Assembly (NCBI GenBank): GCA_963715825.1
Contig: CAVQSI010000041.1
Coordinates: forward strand, 62,001 to 126,000
Source of the DNA: Sva-07 sp963715825
GTDB taxonomy: Bacteria > Actinomycetota > Acidimicrobiia > Acidimicrobiales > Ilumatobacteraceae
DNA length: 64,000 bases
Reading direction: 5' to 3'
Part shown: one piece after another, positions 1 to 9,079 of the stretch
How the letters are laid out: the number at the start of each line of letters is the position of its first letter
Numbering within the stretch: the first letter of the stretch is position 1
Position numbers and translations under genes: made by a program
The notes under the pieces: generated by a model
The model's input: only the letters and a program-made list of their open reading frames with translations
Told to the model about the DNA's origin: nothing
Databases searched by the model: none

Positions 1-1961
1 CTGGCGAGACCGCCGGGGATGATCAGCAAGACGATCAGCACGCCGAGCGCCGACGACAGCAGCCGCCACTCGGGTGAGGTGATGAACCACTCGCTGCCCT
101 TCAGGAACACGGCACCGAGCACCCCGCCGAACAGGGCGCCGAGGCCCCCGACGACCGACGCGGTGAACACTTCGAGGCTGACCGCTGCGCCGTAGCTGGC
201 GAGATCGAAGCTCTGGCTGAGATGCACGAAGAGCCCGCCGGCGATTCCGGCCACGAACCCCGAGGTGATGAACGCCGTCAGTTTCACCGGGACCGGCGAC
301 ACGGAGAACGCCTGGGCCGCCAGTTCGTTCTCGCGCAGGGCGACGATCGCGCGTCCGGTGCGGCTGTGGCGGACACCTCGCAGGGCCAGGTACACCAGGG
401 CGAGCACGACGAGCGAGTACACGTAGAACCGCGTCGGCGTCGACACGTCGATGCGTCCGAACAACGGGAGGCGCTCGATTCGCTCCTGGGGGACCCAGTC
501 GAAGAACTGCCGGTTGAGCAACCACGAGTTGACCGCCAGCGCGAACACGAGCGTGGTGACAGCCAGATAGAGGCCGCGCAGCCGAAGCGCCGGCAGGCCG
601 ACGACGAGGGCGGCGATCGCGCCGGCGACGCCGCCGAGCAGCAGCGCCAGCGACATGTCGATGCCCCAGCTGATCGTGGCCTTGCCGCTCACGGCGGCGC
701 CGATCGCGACGAACGCCATCTGGCCGAGCGAGATCTGTCCGGCCCAGCCCGACAGCACCACGAGCGACAACCCGATCACAGCGAACACCACGACCGCGGT
801 CGCCTTGATGATCTGATCGGTGCGCAGGAGCAGCGGGATCAGCGCGAGGCCGACGAGGATGAGTGCCGCAGTGCTCCATCGCAGGAGGCGGACGAGCGGG
901 AGCCGGACCACCCAGGGCTGGAGCGCGCGCACCTCGTCGGCCAGGCGCCATGCGGCAGCCTCGTCGCGGTCGGCGCGTCCGTACTGTCGGCGTTGGAGCA
1001 GCAGCGCCACGAGGACGGCGGCACCGAGGATCGGGGTGACGAGCAGCGGGCTGCTCGCGTTCCACGCCACGCCGTACTCGAGCACACCGAGGGCGACGGC
1101 GGTGGTGGCGACCGTGGGGAGGTGCCGGAGGCGGCCGATCACGAGCGCGGCGAGAGCGAGCACGAGCGTCGAGAGGCTGAGCGCGGCCCCGAGTGGGATG
1201 CCGAGGATGCCGGCACGCAGGAACAGCGCCAGGAACGACAGGGCGGCGGCGATCGCCCACACCAGCGTGGACAGCCAGGCGACGGGGATGCCGAGCATCA
1301 AGGCCCGCTCGCTGCGCTCGGCCGAACCGCGGATGGCGGTGCCGAGGCGGGTGGTGCCGAGGAACACCGCCACCGCAACCATGGCGAGCGGAGCGACGAT
1401 CAGGGCGATCAGGTCGTTGGCCGACAGGATGAACGTGCCGATCGTGAGCTTCCAGTCGACCGGCGGGGGAATGCGCTGTGAGGCGGCGCTCTGGTCCCAC
1501 ATCTGGGGCACGAGGAGAGCGAGCACCGCAAGGAGTTGCGTGATCCCGATGGTGGCGACGGTGAGGACGAGACGCGACGCTTTGGCGAACCGTCGCACGA
1601 AGGCGAGCTCGACGATCACCCCCAACGCGATCGCGGCAGCGAGGCCGACCCCGAAGCCGAACAGGTAGGGGAGCCCGGAGAACACGATCAGGCCGACGGC
1701 GAGCGAGGTCGGCACGAACCCGAGGTCGGCCTGGGCGAAGTTGATCACCCGGTTGGCGCGGTACACGAGTGCCATGCCCATCGCGAGCAGCGCGGTGAGC
1801 AGGCCGAGGATGACACCGCGCACCCAGGCGCCGGCCGGCATGCCGAAGAACACCAACTGGACCGCCACGAGCGCGAAGGCGGGCAGCAGCTGCCAAGCGG
1901 AACGTTGCAGTTGCGTGAGGCTCAGGCCCCTCGAAGACACCCCCATGTCGCTCAGCAACAT
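1..1961 (-). CDS. Fused branched-chain amino acid ABC transporter permease (LivH-LivM), partial
   Basis: This gene runs off the left edge; 653 codons are visible. It encodes the membrane part of a branched-chain amino acid type ABC importer. The N-terminal half is LivH-like, with several hydrophobic helices and the phrase YRANRVINFAQADLG near residue 75. The C-terminal half is LivM-like, with LSGWAGQISLGQMAF at about 780-715 and a C-terminal SVVGGLGALFGGVLGAVFL helix near the left edge. I translated sections across the junction and the frame stays open, so the two permeases, normally separate genes, are one chain. An ATPase (LivG) domain could continue beyond the edge. Start ATG 1961 is a choice; ATG 1946 is in frame, and neither has a clear ribosome binding site. 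Confidence 0.85.
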   Translation of the reverse strand, partial: MLLSDMGVSSRGLSLTQLQRSAWQLLPAFALVAVQLVFFGMPAGAWVRGVILGLLTALLAMGMALVYRANRVINFAQADLGFVPTSLAVGLIVFSGLPYLFGFGVGLAAAIALGVIVELAFVRRFAKASRLVLTVATIGITQLLAVLALLVPQMWDQSAASQRIPPPVDWKLTIGTFILSANDLIALIVAPLAMVAVAVFLGTTRLGTAIRGSAERSERALMLGIPVAWLSTLVWAIAAALSFLALFLRAGILGIPLGAALSLSTLVLALAALVIGRLRHLPTVATTAVALGVLEYGVAWNASSPLLVTPILGAAVLVALLLQRRQYGRADRDEAAAWRLADEVRALQPWVVRLPLVRLLRWSTAALILVGLALIPLLLRTDQIIKATAVVVFAVIGLSLVVLSGWAGQISLGQMAFVAIGAAVSGKATISWGIDMSLALLLGGVAGAIAALVVGLPALRLRGLYLAVTTLVFALAVNSWLLNRQFFDWVPQERIERLPLFGRIDVSTPTRFYVYSLVVLALVYLALRGVRHSRTGRAIVALRENELAAQAFSVSPVPVKLTAFITSGFVAGIAGGLFVHLSQSFDLASYGAAVSLEVFTASVVGGLGALFGGVLGAVFLKGSEWFITSPEWRLLSSALGVLIVLLIIPGGLA

Positions 1962-2145
1962 AGCCCGGGCCGCAGTTGCGCGAACGGGTTGGACGCATGA
2001 AGATCCGATCGCGATTCGCGAAGTCCGACGCGTTGTCGTGCACCGGTTACAGGCTGGTTAACGCGCCCGGTTGCACTGATCGGGTTGATGCGCCAACGTC
2101 TGAAGCGGGCCGTCGAACGGGGGCCTGGAATCTCTGGGAGGCATC
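1962..2145. other. Divergent spacer between permease and secreted protein
   Basis: This 184-base spacer separates two divergently transcribed genes, so it should hold both promoters. I see a ribosome binding site GGGAGG at 2136-2141 for the rightward gene. I find no convincing -35/-10 pair and no conserved RNA element. Confidence 0.4.
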
Positions 2146-3644
2146 ATGGGGTCTGCTGTTGGTGATCGTCGTCGTGTGTGGAGGTCGCGGTGGGCGGCGA
2201 TCGGTGCTGCTGTTGCGGTGACGTTGGGTGGTGGCGGAATGTTCGCGGTGCAGGCGGCGTCGAGTGTTCCGTCGTCGGTGGTGACGATCGACCCTGTTCG
2301 AATTCTGGACACGCGTACCGATGTGGGATTGCCGGGTCCATTCGTGTCGGCGGTGTCGCAGAAGTTGCAGGTGACCGGTGCGGTGGTGCCGGCGGGCGCG
2401 ACCGGAGTGTTGCTGAATGCGACGGTGGTCGGGCCGACAGCGGATGGGTTCTTGTCGATTCGTCCCGGTGATGCCAGCGGGGCTCCGTCGACGTCGTCGT
2501 TGAACTTCACGGCGGGGCAGTTGATTCCGAACTCGGTGCAGGTCGGTGTGCCGACGTCGGGTGCGAATGCGGGGCAGATCGACATCACCTATGACGCGTT
2601 CGGACAATCGGGACCGACCACGGAGGTGCTGATCGATGTCGTCGGCTACACGATCGCGGGAGGTGCCGGAAGCGGCCCTGCCGGACCTGTGGGTCCTGTC
2701 GGACCTGTGGGTCCTGTGGGTCCTGTCGGACCTGTGGTCCTGTCGGTCCTGTCGGTCCTGTCGGTCCCCAGGGTGTTCCGGGGCCGGGGTATGAGTTGGC
2801 TCAGATCGTGTGGGTCGCGAAGTCGGGTGGTGACTTCACGAGTGTGTTGGCTGCGTTGGCGTCGATCACCGATGCGTCGTCCTCGAAGCGGTATGTGGTC
2901 ATGGTCGCCCCGGGCACCTACACCGAGACTGCGACGCTCATGATGAAGGACTACGTCGACGTGCAGGGCTCTGGCGAAAACGTGACCGAACTGCGCTGCG
3001 CGTGCAGCAGCAACGACGGTCCCGCAACGGTCGGACCTGGCGGGGCTGTCGTCTACTTCGGCTCCACGACGGATGCGGAGCTCAGTGATCTCAGCGTCAC
3101 CAACTCCGGCGGCCCGAGCGAACATGCGTACGGGATCAAGATGCGCCTCTCCACTGCCGTCGTCAGCAATGTGACCGCCACGGCAGCGAACAGTGCCAAC
3201 AACTACGGCATCGCGTTGGTCTCCCTGTCCGATTCAAGTCTTCGCCACGTGAGCGCTTCCGCAACGGGTGGAACCACCAGCACCGGAATCAACATCCAAG
3301 GGAATTCCGAACCGACGCTCACCGATGTGATCGCCATCGCAACGAATGCATCCGACGCCAACTACGCAATCCGCAACGTCAACGCATCGGCGGACCCGAC
3401 GCTCCGTCGAGTCGTGGCAACCGCAACTGGCACCAACAGCTACGGGGTCCACAACGACACGGGCTCGGATCCGGTCATCACCGACTCGGTGTTGACCGGT
3501 GCGACCAACAGCATCTCGACCCTCGGGGCCGGCAGCCCGGCACTCATTGCCGACACCACGCTCGACGGTCCCGCCGCGGGAAACAACAAGTGTCTCAACG
3601 TCCGTACAGCGGCGTTCGCTGCGCTCAACGCCACCTGCACCTGA
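2146..3644 (+). CDS. Secreted PVRILDTR / collagen-like / beta-helix protein, frameshifted
   Basis: This is an exported surface or extracellular protein of unknown substrate. ATG 2146 follows GGGAGG at 2136-2141. Residues about 12-38 are a basic-then-hydrophobic signal segment. A domain starting PVRILDTR (residue 50), common in secreted actinobacterial proteins, runs to about residue 170. A collagen-like run of Gly-Pro-Val triplets follows. In that run (2734-2740) one G is missing from the ggtcctgt repeat, so the original frame turns into Arg-rich nonsense ending at 2943. The continuation GPVGPQGVPGPGYELAQIVW lies in another frame and ends at 3644 with a Ser/Thr/Asn-rich parallel beta-helix-like domain. 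Restoring one base gives 499 residues. The indel may be a sequencing error in a repeat, a real mutation or slippage. Confidence 0.75.
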
Positions 3645-3655
3645 GCGCACCTCAA

Positions 3656-3679
3656 CCGGGCTGGGACGTGCCGGCCCGG
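3656..3679. terminator. Bidirectional terminator-like hairpin
   Basis: CCGGGCTGG pairs with CCGGCCCGG, a 9-bp stem with one wobble around a 6-base loop. It lies between the end of the rightward secreted-protein gene and the 3' end of leftward rnpB, so it could stop transcription from both sides. There is no T-tract, which is common in high-GC actinobacteria. Confidence 0.5.
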
Positions 3680-3685
3680 GGTGGT

Positions 3686-4076
<391 letters not shown>

Positions 4077-4106
4077 GCATCGAGTGTACGGGGCGGCTGG
4101 TCCTGC

Positions 4107-4940
4107 TCAGCAGGTGGGTTCGAGCTCGTTGTAGATCAGTGCGTTGAGCGACGGGGTCTGCAGGATGAAGGTCTCGCGGACGCCGTTCTCGTCGGGTGCG
4201 CCGACGACGAGTTCGATCTGGCCGGTCGAACCGAAGCTGTCGGTGATCGCGAACTTCAACGGAATGCCCTGTGCGTCGCTCTGCACGCCGCCGCCGCCGA
4301 TGGTGGGGCTGACGTACCCCTCGGCGCCGCGCGACAGTGCAGCGATCGCTGCGGCCTGGCGCGACTCGATGGTGGCGGCGATCATGGTGGCGTCGGAGGC
4401 GTCCTCGTCGGTGAGGTCGAGCGTCAGGGTCTGATGTGTCGCCGCAGCGATGCTCTCGAGCGCGTTGGCGCTGTTGAGCATGTCGCGCACTGGATCGTCG
4501 CTGGTGTCGATGGTCGCGATGAGGGGGGTCACCAACCGGTCCATGTACCACGGGTTGGTGCACTCCCAGGGGGTGCCACCGACGGACTCGGTGAGTTCGC
4601 CCATCTCTTCGGCGATCGACAGATGGTTGAGGATCAAGCGGTCGACGAACACGGTCTGCTCGGTGTCGAGCTCGCCACTGGCGAGGAAGCTGTCGTAGAT
4701 GTCGACCAGCGTGAGTTCCAGCGACGATGCGGTGCGCAGCAGTACGGCGTTGTCGATCGGGTAGTCCGGCGGGTCGGTGATCGGCGGTGCGTATCCGACG
4801 CGGCCGGGGCTCTGGTCGCCGGTGCGGTCCTCGCCGCAGGCAGCGACGATCGCGGCAACCGACACCGTGAGGCCGCCGATCTTGAGCGCGTCGCGGCGTC
4901 CGTAGCGTGAGGTGCCGGTGGGGGTTGTGCGGCGGGTCAT
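4107..4940 (-). CDS. Tat-exported ferritin-like lipoprotein
   Basis: A 277-residue exported protein, probably membrane-anchored. The N-terminus carries a twin-arginine motif (GRRDALKIGG, residues about 14-23) and then a lipobox-like VAAC, so a Tat-secreted lipoprotein is likely. The rest is helical and resembles Ferritin_2/DUF4439-type ferritin-like domains: LELTLVDIYDSFL, NHLSIAEEMGEL, and a later helix ALESIAAATHQTL. Iron or redox function is inferred from the fold only. ATG 4940 was chosen because GGGGAGGTGG lies just upstream and it precedes the Tat signal; the open frame extends further upstream but without coding character. It overlaps the upstream ferritin-like gene by 4 bases (ATGA), so the two are translationally coupled. 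Confidence 0.8.
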   Translation of the reverse strand: MTRRTTPTGTSRYGRRDALKIGGLTVSVAAIVAACGEDRTGDQSPGRVGYAPPITDPPDYPIDNAVLLRTASSLELTLVDIYDSFLASGELDTEQTVFVDRLILNHLSIAEEMGELTESVGGTPWECTNPWYMDRLVTPLIATIDTSDDPVRDMLNSANALESIAAATHQTLTLDLTDEDASDATMIAATIESRQAAAIAALSRGAEGYVSPTIGGGGVQSDAQGIPLKFAITDSFGSTGQIELVVGAPDENGVRETFILQTPSLNALIYNELEPTC

Positions 4941-5563
4941 GACACCACCTCCCCGGTGAGTTCGAGTGGTTCGGCCTCCGGCTCGAACAGCTCCTCGAGG
5001 TTCGAGGAGAGGCCGCCGAAGTCGCTGAGCACGGTCGCCATGCGGGCTTCCACGACGATGATCGACGCGGTGACCTTGCGGGCGTTGACCGACTCGTACT
5101 CGGGCAGCAGCGCCTTGTGCGTGGCCGCGGCGGTGTTCTCGAGGGTGTTCGCGATCTCGGCGAATGCCTCGGGGTCGCTCGTGTCGAATTCCGACTCGAG
5201 CTGCTCGAACACCTCCTCGTTGCGTTCGTCGGCGGAGAATCCGGACACCGCGGCGATCTTGTCGGCGTACGCACGGTGATTCGCCGAGAACACCGTGGCC
5301 AGTTCGGCGGCGACGTCGGTCAGCCCAGCCTCGAGCGCAACGTCGTAGAGCGCTGCTGCGGTCAACTCGAGCCGCATTGCCTGGAACAGCAACTCCTTGT
5401 CGCTGTCGGTTGGGGTCGTCGGAGCGGCCGAGGCAGGCCGGGCGATGCTGAGCGCGGCGGCGCCGGCGAGGCCGACTGCGCCCAGGGCGCCGATGAGGCC
5501 GCGCCGGGACGTTGCCGATGCAGCGGGGTTGAGATCCACGGGGGAGTGTCCTTTCGGGGTCAT
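4937..5563 (-). CDS. Tat-exported ferritin-like protein
   Basis: A 208-residue protein with a twin-arginine signal (SRRGLIGALG, near residue 20) and a hydrophobic stretch ending ARPASAAP, so it should be exported through Tat and cleaved. The mature part is ferritin-like: MRLELTAAALYDVAL, then FSANHRAYADKI, then NTLENTAAATHKALL. It shares the helix pattern LENTAAATHKALL with the downstream paralogue, so the pair looks like a duplication and may form a hetero-oligomer. The start is uncertain. ATG 5563 is used; GTG 5539 is an equally good alternative, with GAAAGGA nine bases before it. The FGGY kinase gene upstream ends about 74 bases away. Confidence 0.78.
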   Translation of the reverse strand: MTPKGHSPVDLNPAASATSRRGLIGALGAVGLAGAAALSIARPASAAPTTPTDSDKELLFQAMRLELTAAALYDVALEAGLTDVAAELATVFSANHRAYADKIAAVSGFSADERNEEVFEQLESEFDTSDPEAFAEIANTLENTAAATHKALLPEYESVNARKVTASIIVVEARMATVLSDFGGLSSNLEELFEPEAEPLELTGEVVS

Positions 5564-5637
5564 GCGTACGACAGCCTTCCCGCTGGGAGGGCGTCGGAGC
5601 AATTCTAGGGTCCGGGCTGCGTTCATCAGGTGATCGC

Positions 5638-7098
5638 TCAGAACTCGAGCGCCGACAGATCGGCGTGCCATCCGCCGGCGCGTTCGAGCGCGTCGGCCCA
5701 ACGCGTTCGGCGCTGTGCGTGGCCCGACGGATCGTTGGGCTCGACGACGTGCGCCGGCCTCCAGAGCCCGTCGAGGTCGTCCATGCTCGCGAACACCCCG
5801 ACGCCGAGTCCGGCCATGAACGCAGCACCGATCGTCGTCGCCTCCGCGACGGGGGAGACCTCGATCGGGCAGTTGGCGGCGTCGGCGAGCGCCTGCGCGA
5901 AGGTCGGGTTGGCGCTCATGCCGCCGTCGATGCGCACCGTGTGGATGTCGACGCCACTGTCGGAGCGTGCGGCATCGATCAGGTCGGCGCCCCGATGCGC
6001 AATGCCTTCGAGCACGGCGCGGACCACGTGGGCTCGGGCGGTGCCACGGGTGATGCCGAGCAGGGTGCCGCGTGCGCCGTAGTCCCACCGGGGTGTGCCG
6101 AGCCCGAGCAGCGCCGGTACGTACACCACGCCGTCGGTGTCGTCGCACGCCGCCGCCACGTCGTGGCTCTCGGCGCTGGTGGCGATCAGCCCCAGGTCGT
6201 CGCGCAACCACTCGACGTTGGTGCCCGCCGACAGCATGATCGCCTCGACGCCCCAGGTGATCTGACCGTCGTGCGACCACAGGGGGAGGGGATACGTGCC
6301 CGCCTCGTGACGGAACGCACCCGCCGGGGCGCCGGTGTCGGTGCACAGGTCGAGCATGCCGCCGGTGCCGAACGTGATCTTTGCCCGGCCGGGTTTGACG
6401 CAGCTCTGCCCGATCAGCGAGGCCTGTTGGTCGCCGATCATCGCAGCGATCGGGGGCGCGCCGTCGAGCGCCGTCGCATGGCCGATCACGCCGACCGAGT
6501 CGACCACGGTCGGCAGGGTCGACTCGGGGATTCCGAAGGCCGTCAGCCGGTCCTGCGCCCACATCGAACCGTCGACCACGCGCAGGCCGTTCGTGGTCGC
6601 CGAGGCGTTCGTCTGGTCGCTCACGTGCAGGGTGCCCTCGCTGAGTGTCCAGGCGATCCAACTGTCGATCGTGCCGACGCACAGGTCGCGGCCTTCGAGG
6701 CCGGGTGTGTTGGCGAGCAGCCAGCCTGCTTTGGTCGAGGACTGGTTCGGAGCGACTGCCCAGCCATGTTCGACCTTGGCCATGATGCACTCGCCGACGG
6801 TGCGCAGGTCCTGCCAGCCCAGCCCGGGCGCCACCGGTTCACCGGTCGAACGGTCCCAGACCAGCGTGCTCGCTCGCTGGTTGGTGATCCCCACGGCCGC
6901 GACCGCCTCGGTGGTCGTGGCCAGTGCTGCTCGCGCCGCGTCGAGCAGCTTGGCGGCCAGTTCGGCGCCGTCGAACTCGACGAGGCCGGGCGCCGGCGTC
7001 GACGGCGGGCAGGGCCGGTACTCCATCGCGGTCACGGTCAACGTGTCGTCGACGACCGCCGCCCGCAGCCCGGTGGTTCCGACGTCGATCACGAGCAT
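5638..7098 (-). CDS. FGGY-family carbohydrate kinase, glycerol-kinase-like
   Basis: A 486-residue sugar or polyol kinase of the FGGY family. The N-terminal ATP-binding loop is MLVIDVGTTGLRAAVV. Further family marks are GITNQRASTLVWDRSTGEP, the catalytic-region GTIDSWIAWTL, the phosphate-binding FGTGGMLDLCTD and a C-terminal RIDGGMSANPTFAQALAD. It resembles glycerol kinase, but GLGWQDLRT and SSTKAGWLL differ from the usual GlpK motifs. A more typical glpK lies at 27349-28842, so this copy may phosphorylate another polyol or ketose. It is the last gene of the glpD operon, beginning 5 bases after the membrane protein stop. Substrate is inferred only. Confidence 0.8.
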   Translation of the reverse strand: MLVIDVGTTGLRAAVVDDTLTVTAMEYRPCPPSTPAPGLVEFDGAELAAKLLDAARAALATTTEAVAAVGITNQRASTLVWDRSTGEPVAPGLGWQDLRTVGECIMAKVEHGWAVAPNQSSTKAGWLLANTPGLEGRDLCVGTIDSWIAWTLSEGTLHVSDQTNASATTNGLRVVDGSMWAQDRLTAFGIPESTLPTVVDSVGVIGHATALDGAPPIAAMIGDQQASLIGQSCVKPGRAKITFGTGGMLDLCTDTGAPAGAFRHEAGTYPLPLWSHDGQITWGVEAIMLSAGTNVEWLRDDLGLIATSAESHDVAAACDDTDGVVYVPALLGLGTPRWDYGARGTLLGITRGTARAHVVRAVLEGIAHRGADLIDAARSDSGVDIHTVRIDGGMSANPTFAQALADAANCPIEVSPVAEATTIGAAFMAGLGVGVFASMDDLDGLWRPAHVVEPNDPSGHAQRRTRWADALERAGGWHADLSALEF

Positions 7099-7103
7099 GC
7101 TGG

Positions 7104-7568
7104 TCAACGGTTGCCCCTGTCGTGGTTGGTGTTGCCGCTCGGGCGTTGGCTCGACGGCATGAGGCCGCGAGCCTGCAGTTGGCTGCCCAGGATGCCGCCG
7201 GCGACGCCGGCGAGCATGACGAGCGAGAGCGTGAACAGCACCCCGACCCAGTTCACGCTCTCGCCGCTGAGCAGGCGGATCAGGATGAACACGCTCTGTG
7301 CGCCGAGGTAGGCAACGATCGTCGTGGCCACACCGTGCGACATCGGCGTGCCACGTTGCTGCACCCACGCAGCGCAACCGCCACCGAGCACGAAACCGAA
7401 CATCGCGCCGAAGAAGAAGAACGCGTTGAGCCCCGACGAGTCGGAGTCGACGAACGCCGCGATCAGCGTCAACGGGATGGCGAGCAGCAGGCAGACACCG
7501 ATCCCGGCGCGTATCGCAGCGACGTCCCAGCGACCCGACGTGCCGTGTGATGTGGGGCTCACGTTCAT
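7104..7568 (-). CDS. Four-helix integral membrane protein of the glycerol-phosphate operon
   Basis: I do not recognise a characterised family. The 154-residue protein has four hydrophobic segments (about residues 22-42, 50-70, 80-100, 112-135), with Ser/Thr-rich and Arg/Asn-rich ends, so it should sit in the cytoplasmic membrane. ATG 7568 overlaps the stop of the AGPS-like gene by 4 bases (ATGA), which favours it over an in-frame ATG 6 bases upstream. Its position between the flavoenzyme and the FGGY kinase suggests a membrane role in the same pathway, such as substrate entry or anchoring. That is inference only. Confidence 0.65.
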   Translation of the reverse strand: MNVSPTSHGTSGRWDVAAIRAGIGVCLLLAIPLTLIAAFVDSDSSGLNAFFFFGAMFGFVLGGGCAAWVQQRGTPMSHGVATTIVAYLGAQSVFILIRLLSGESVNWVGVLFTLSLVMLAGVAGGILGSQLQARGLMPSSQRPSGNTNHDRGNR

Positions 7569-9079
7569 GGCCACGCCACCTCACCGAACGGCGTGGGCAG
7601 GCCGAGCTTGCCGGGGTTCATGATGCCGTTGGGATCGAGTGTCGCCTTGATGGCGGCGATCACGCCGTGCGTCGTGCCGAGCGCCTCGGCCATGAAGCGA
7701 CCGCGGTTGAGCCCGACGCCGTGGTGGTGCGACAGGTTGCCGCCCGCAGCCAGCACCGCCCGCTGGCCGGCGTCCCACAGCGCGACGTAGGTCGACTCGA
7801 CCTCGTCGGGCGGCGGCGTTGCCGCGAACGTGAAGTAGAGGCAGGCGCCGTCGAGATAGCTGTGCGACAGGTGGCAGGTGGCCGCGCGGGAGTGCGTGAC
7901 CGCCATCAGCGCAGCGCGCACCTCGTCGAACAGGGCGTCGAGACGCGACCACGGCGCGGCGATCTCCATCGTGTCGACCACGAAACCCTTGCGGGTGAGC
8001 CCCTGCAGGGCGGAGGTGTCGTTGCGATGGCCCATCCAGGCGTCGACCAGGCCCGGCGACATCAGCTGTGCCCCGGCGATGAGCGCCGCGTGGTCGACGA
8101 TCGACATCGTCGCATCGACCAGGTCGGTGTGGCCCTCGTCGAGCACGAGCAGCATGCACTGGGTGCCGTCGCCGCCCTGGCCGCGCTGCGACTCGACGGC
8201 GTCGTAGAGGCGCAGGACCGCCGGCGTCGCGCCGGCCTGCAGGATGTGGCGGCAGGCCTCGACGCCGTCGGTGAACGACCCGAACGCATACGCGGCTCGC
8301 CGTTCGTGGGTGGGCACCGGGTGGGTCCGCAGCCACACCCGGGTGATCACCGCCAGCGTGCCCTCGGAGCCGACGAGCAGTTGGGTCAGGTCGGGCCCCG
8401 CCGCTGCAGCCGGAGCGCCGCCCGTGCGGATCACCGTGCCGTCGGCCAGCACCGCCTCGAGACCGACGACCATGTCTTCGATCTTGCCGTAGCGCGTCGA
8501 GTACTGGCCGGCACCGCGGGAGGCGACCCAGCCGCCGACGGTGGCCAGTTCGAAGCTCTGCGGGAAGTGGCCGACCGTCAAGCCGTGCGACTCGCGCAGT
8601 TCGTCTTCGAGGTCCGGGCCGAACGTGCCGGGGAGGACCTCGACGATGCCGGACACGTCGTCGACATCGACGATGCCCCGCAGCGCGGTTGCGTCGAGGA
8701 CGACGCCTCCGAACACGGGCGCCGCGGCCCCGCACACGCCGCTGCGGCCACCGGTGACGGTGAGCGGCAACCGGGAGTTGTTGCAGACCTGCACGACGCG
8801 GACGACCTCCTCGGTCGACGTCGGTCGCACCACCACCTCGGCGAGCTGTGGCACCTGGCCGGCCAACGCCCAGTGCAGCGCCAGCGGCCACCAGTCGCGG
8901 CTCGCCTCGGCAACGGGGTCCGTGCTGTTGCCGGTGTCGTTGCCGGTGTCGTCGAACTCGATCGTCTCGCAGATCGAGGAGAGTGCGGCGATTGCCTCCT
9001 CGGGCACATCGACGGTCGTGCTCGTGAGTCGGCTGCCGGTGCCGAGCAACTCAATCGGCGGCGTTGGTGACGTGGGCAT
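7565..9079 (-). CDS. AGPS-like FAD-binding oxidoreductase
   Basis: A 504-residue flavoprotein of the FAD-linked oxidase superfamily, closest by motif to alkyldihydroxyacetonephosphate synthase (AGPS). The FAD-binding half has LPLTVTGGRSGVCGAAAP, VGGWVASRGAGQYSTRYGKI and LLVGSEGTLAVITRVWLRTH. The C-terminal half has the AGPS-like histidine cluster NLSHHHGVGL and the helix TMEIAAPWSRLDALFDEVR. AGPS makes the ether bond of ether lipids from acyl-DHAP; bacterial relatives may instead oxidise a hydroxy-acid or polyol phosphate. ATG 9079 follows AGGAG. It overlaps glpD by 29 bases and the next gene by 4, placing it inside a glycerol-phosphate operon. Confidence 0.8.
   Translation of the reverse strand: MPTSPTPPIELLGTGSRLTSTTVDVPEEAIAALSSICETIEFDDTGNDTGNSTDPVAEASRDWWPLALHWALAGQVPQLAEVVVRPTSTEEVVRVVQVCNNSRLPLTVTGGRSGVCGAAAPVFGGVVLDATALRGIVDVDDVSGIVEVLPGTFGPDLEDELRESHGLTVGHFPQSFELATVGGWVASRGAGQYSTRYGKIEDMVVGLEAVLADGTVIRTGGAPAAAAGPDLTQLLVGSEGTLAVITRVWLRTHPVPTHERRAAYAFGSFTDGVEACRHILQAGATPAVLRLYDAVESQRGQGGDGTQCMLLVLDEGHTDLVDATMSIVDHAALIAGAQLMSPGLVDAWMGHRNDTSALQGLTRKGFVVDTMEIAAPWSRLDALFDEVRAALMAVTHSRAATCHLSHSYLDGACLYFTFAATPPPDEVESTYVALWDAGQRAVLAAGGNLSHHHGVGLNRGRFMAEALGTTHGVIAAIKATLDPNGIMNPGKLGLPTPFGEVAWP

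Noticed and set aside
222..1481. 419-codon plus-strand open frame
   Set aside because: It is antisense to the LivH-LivM permease, and its Arg/Glu/His-rich translation has no recognisable motif.
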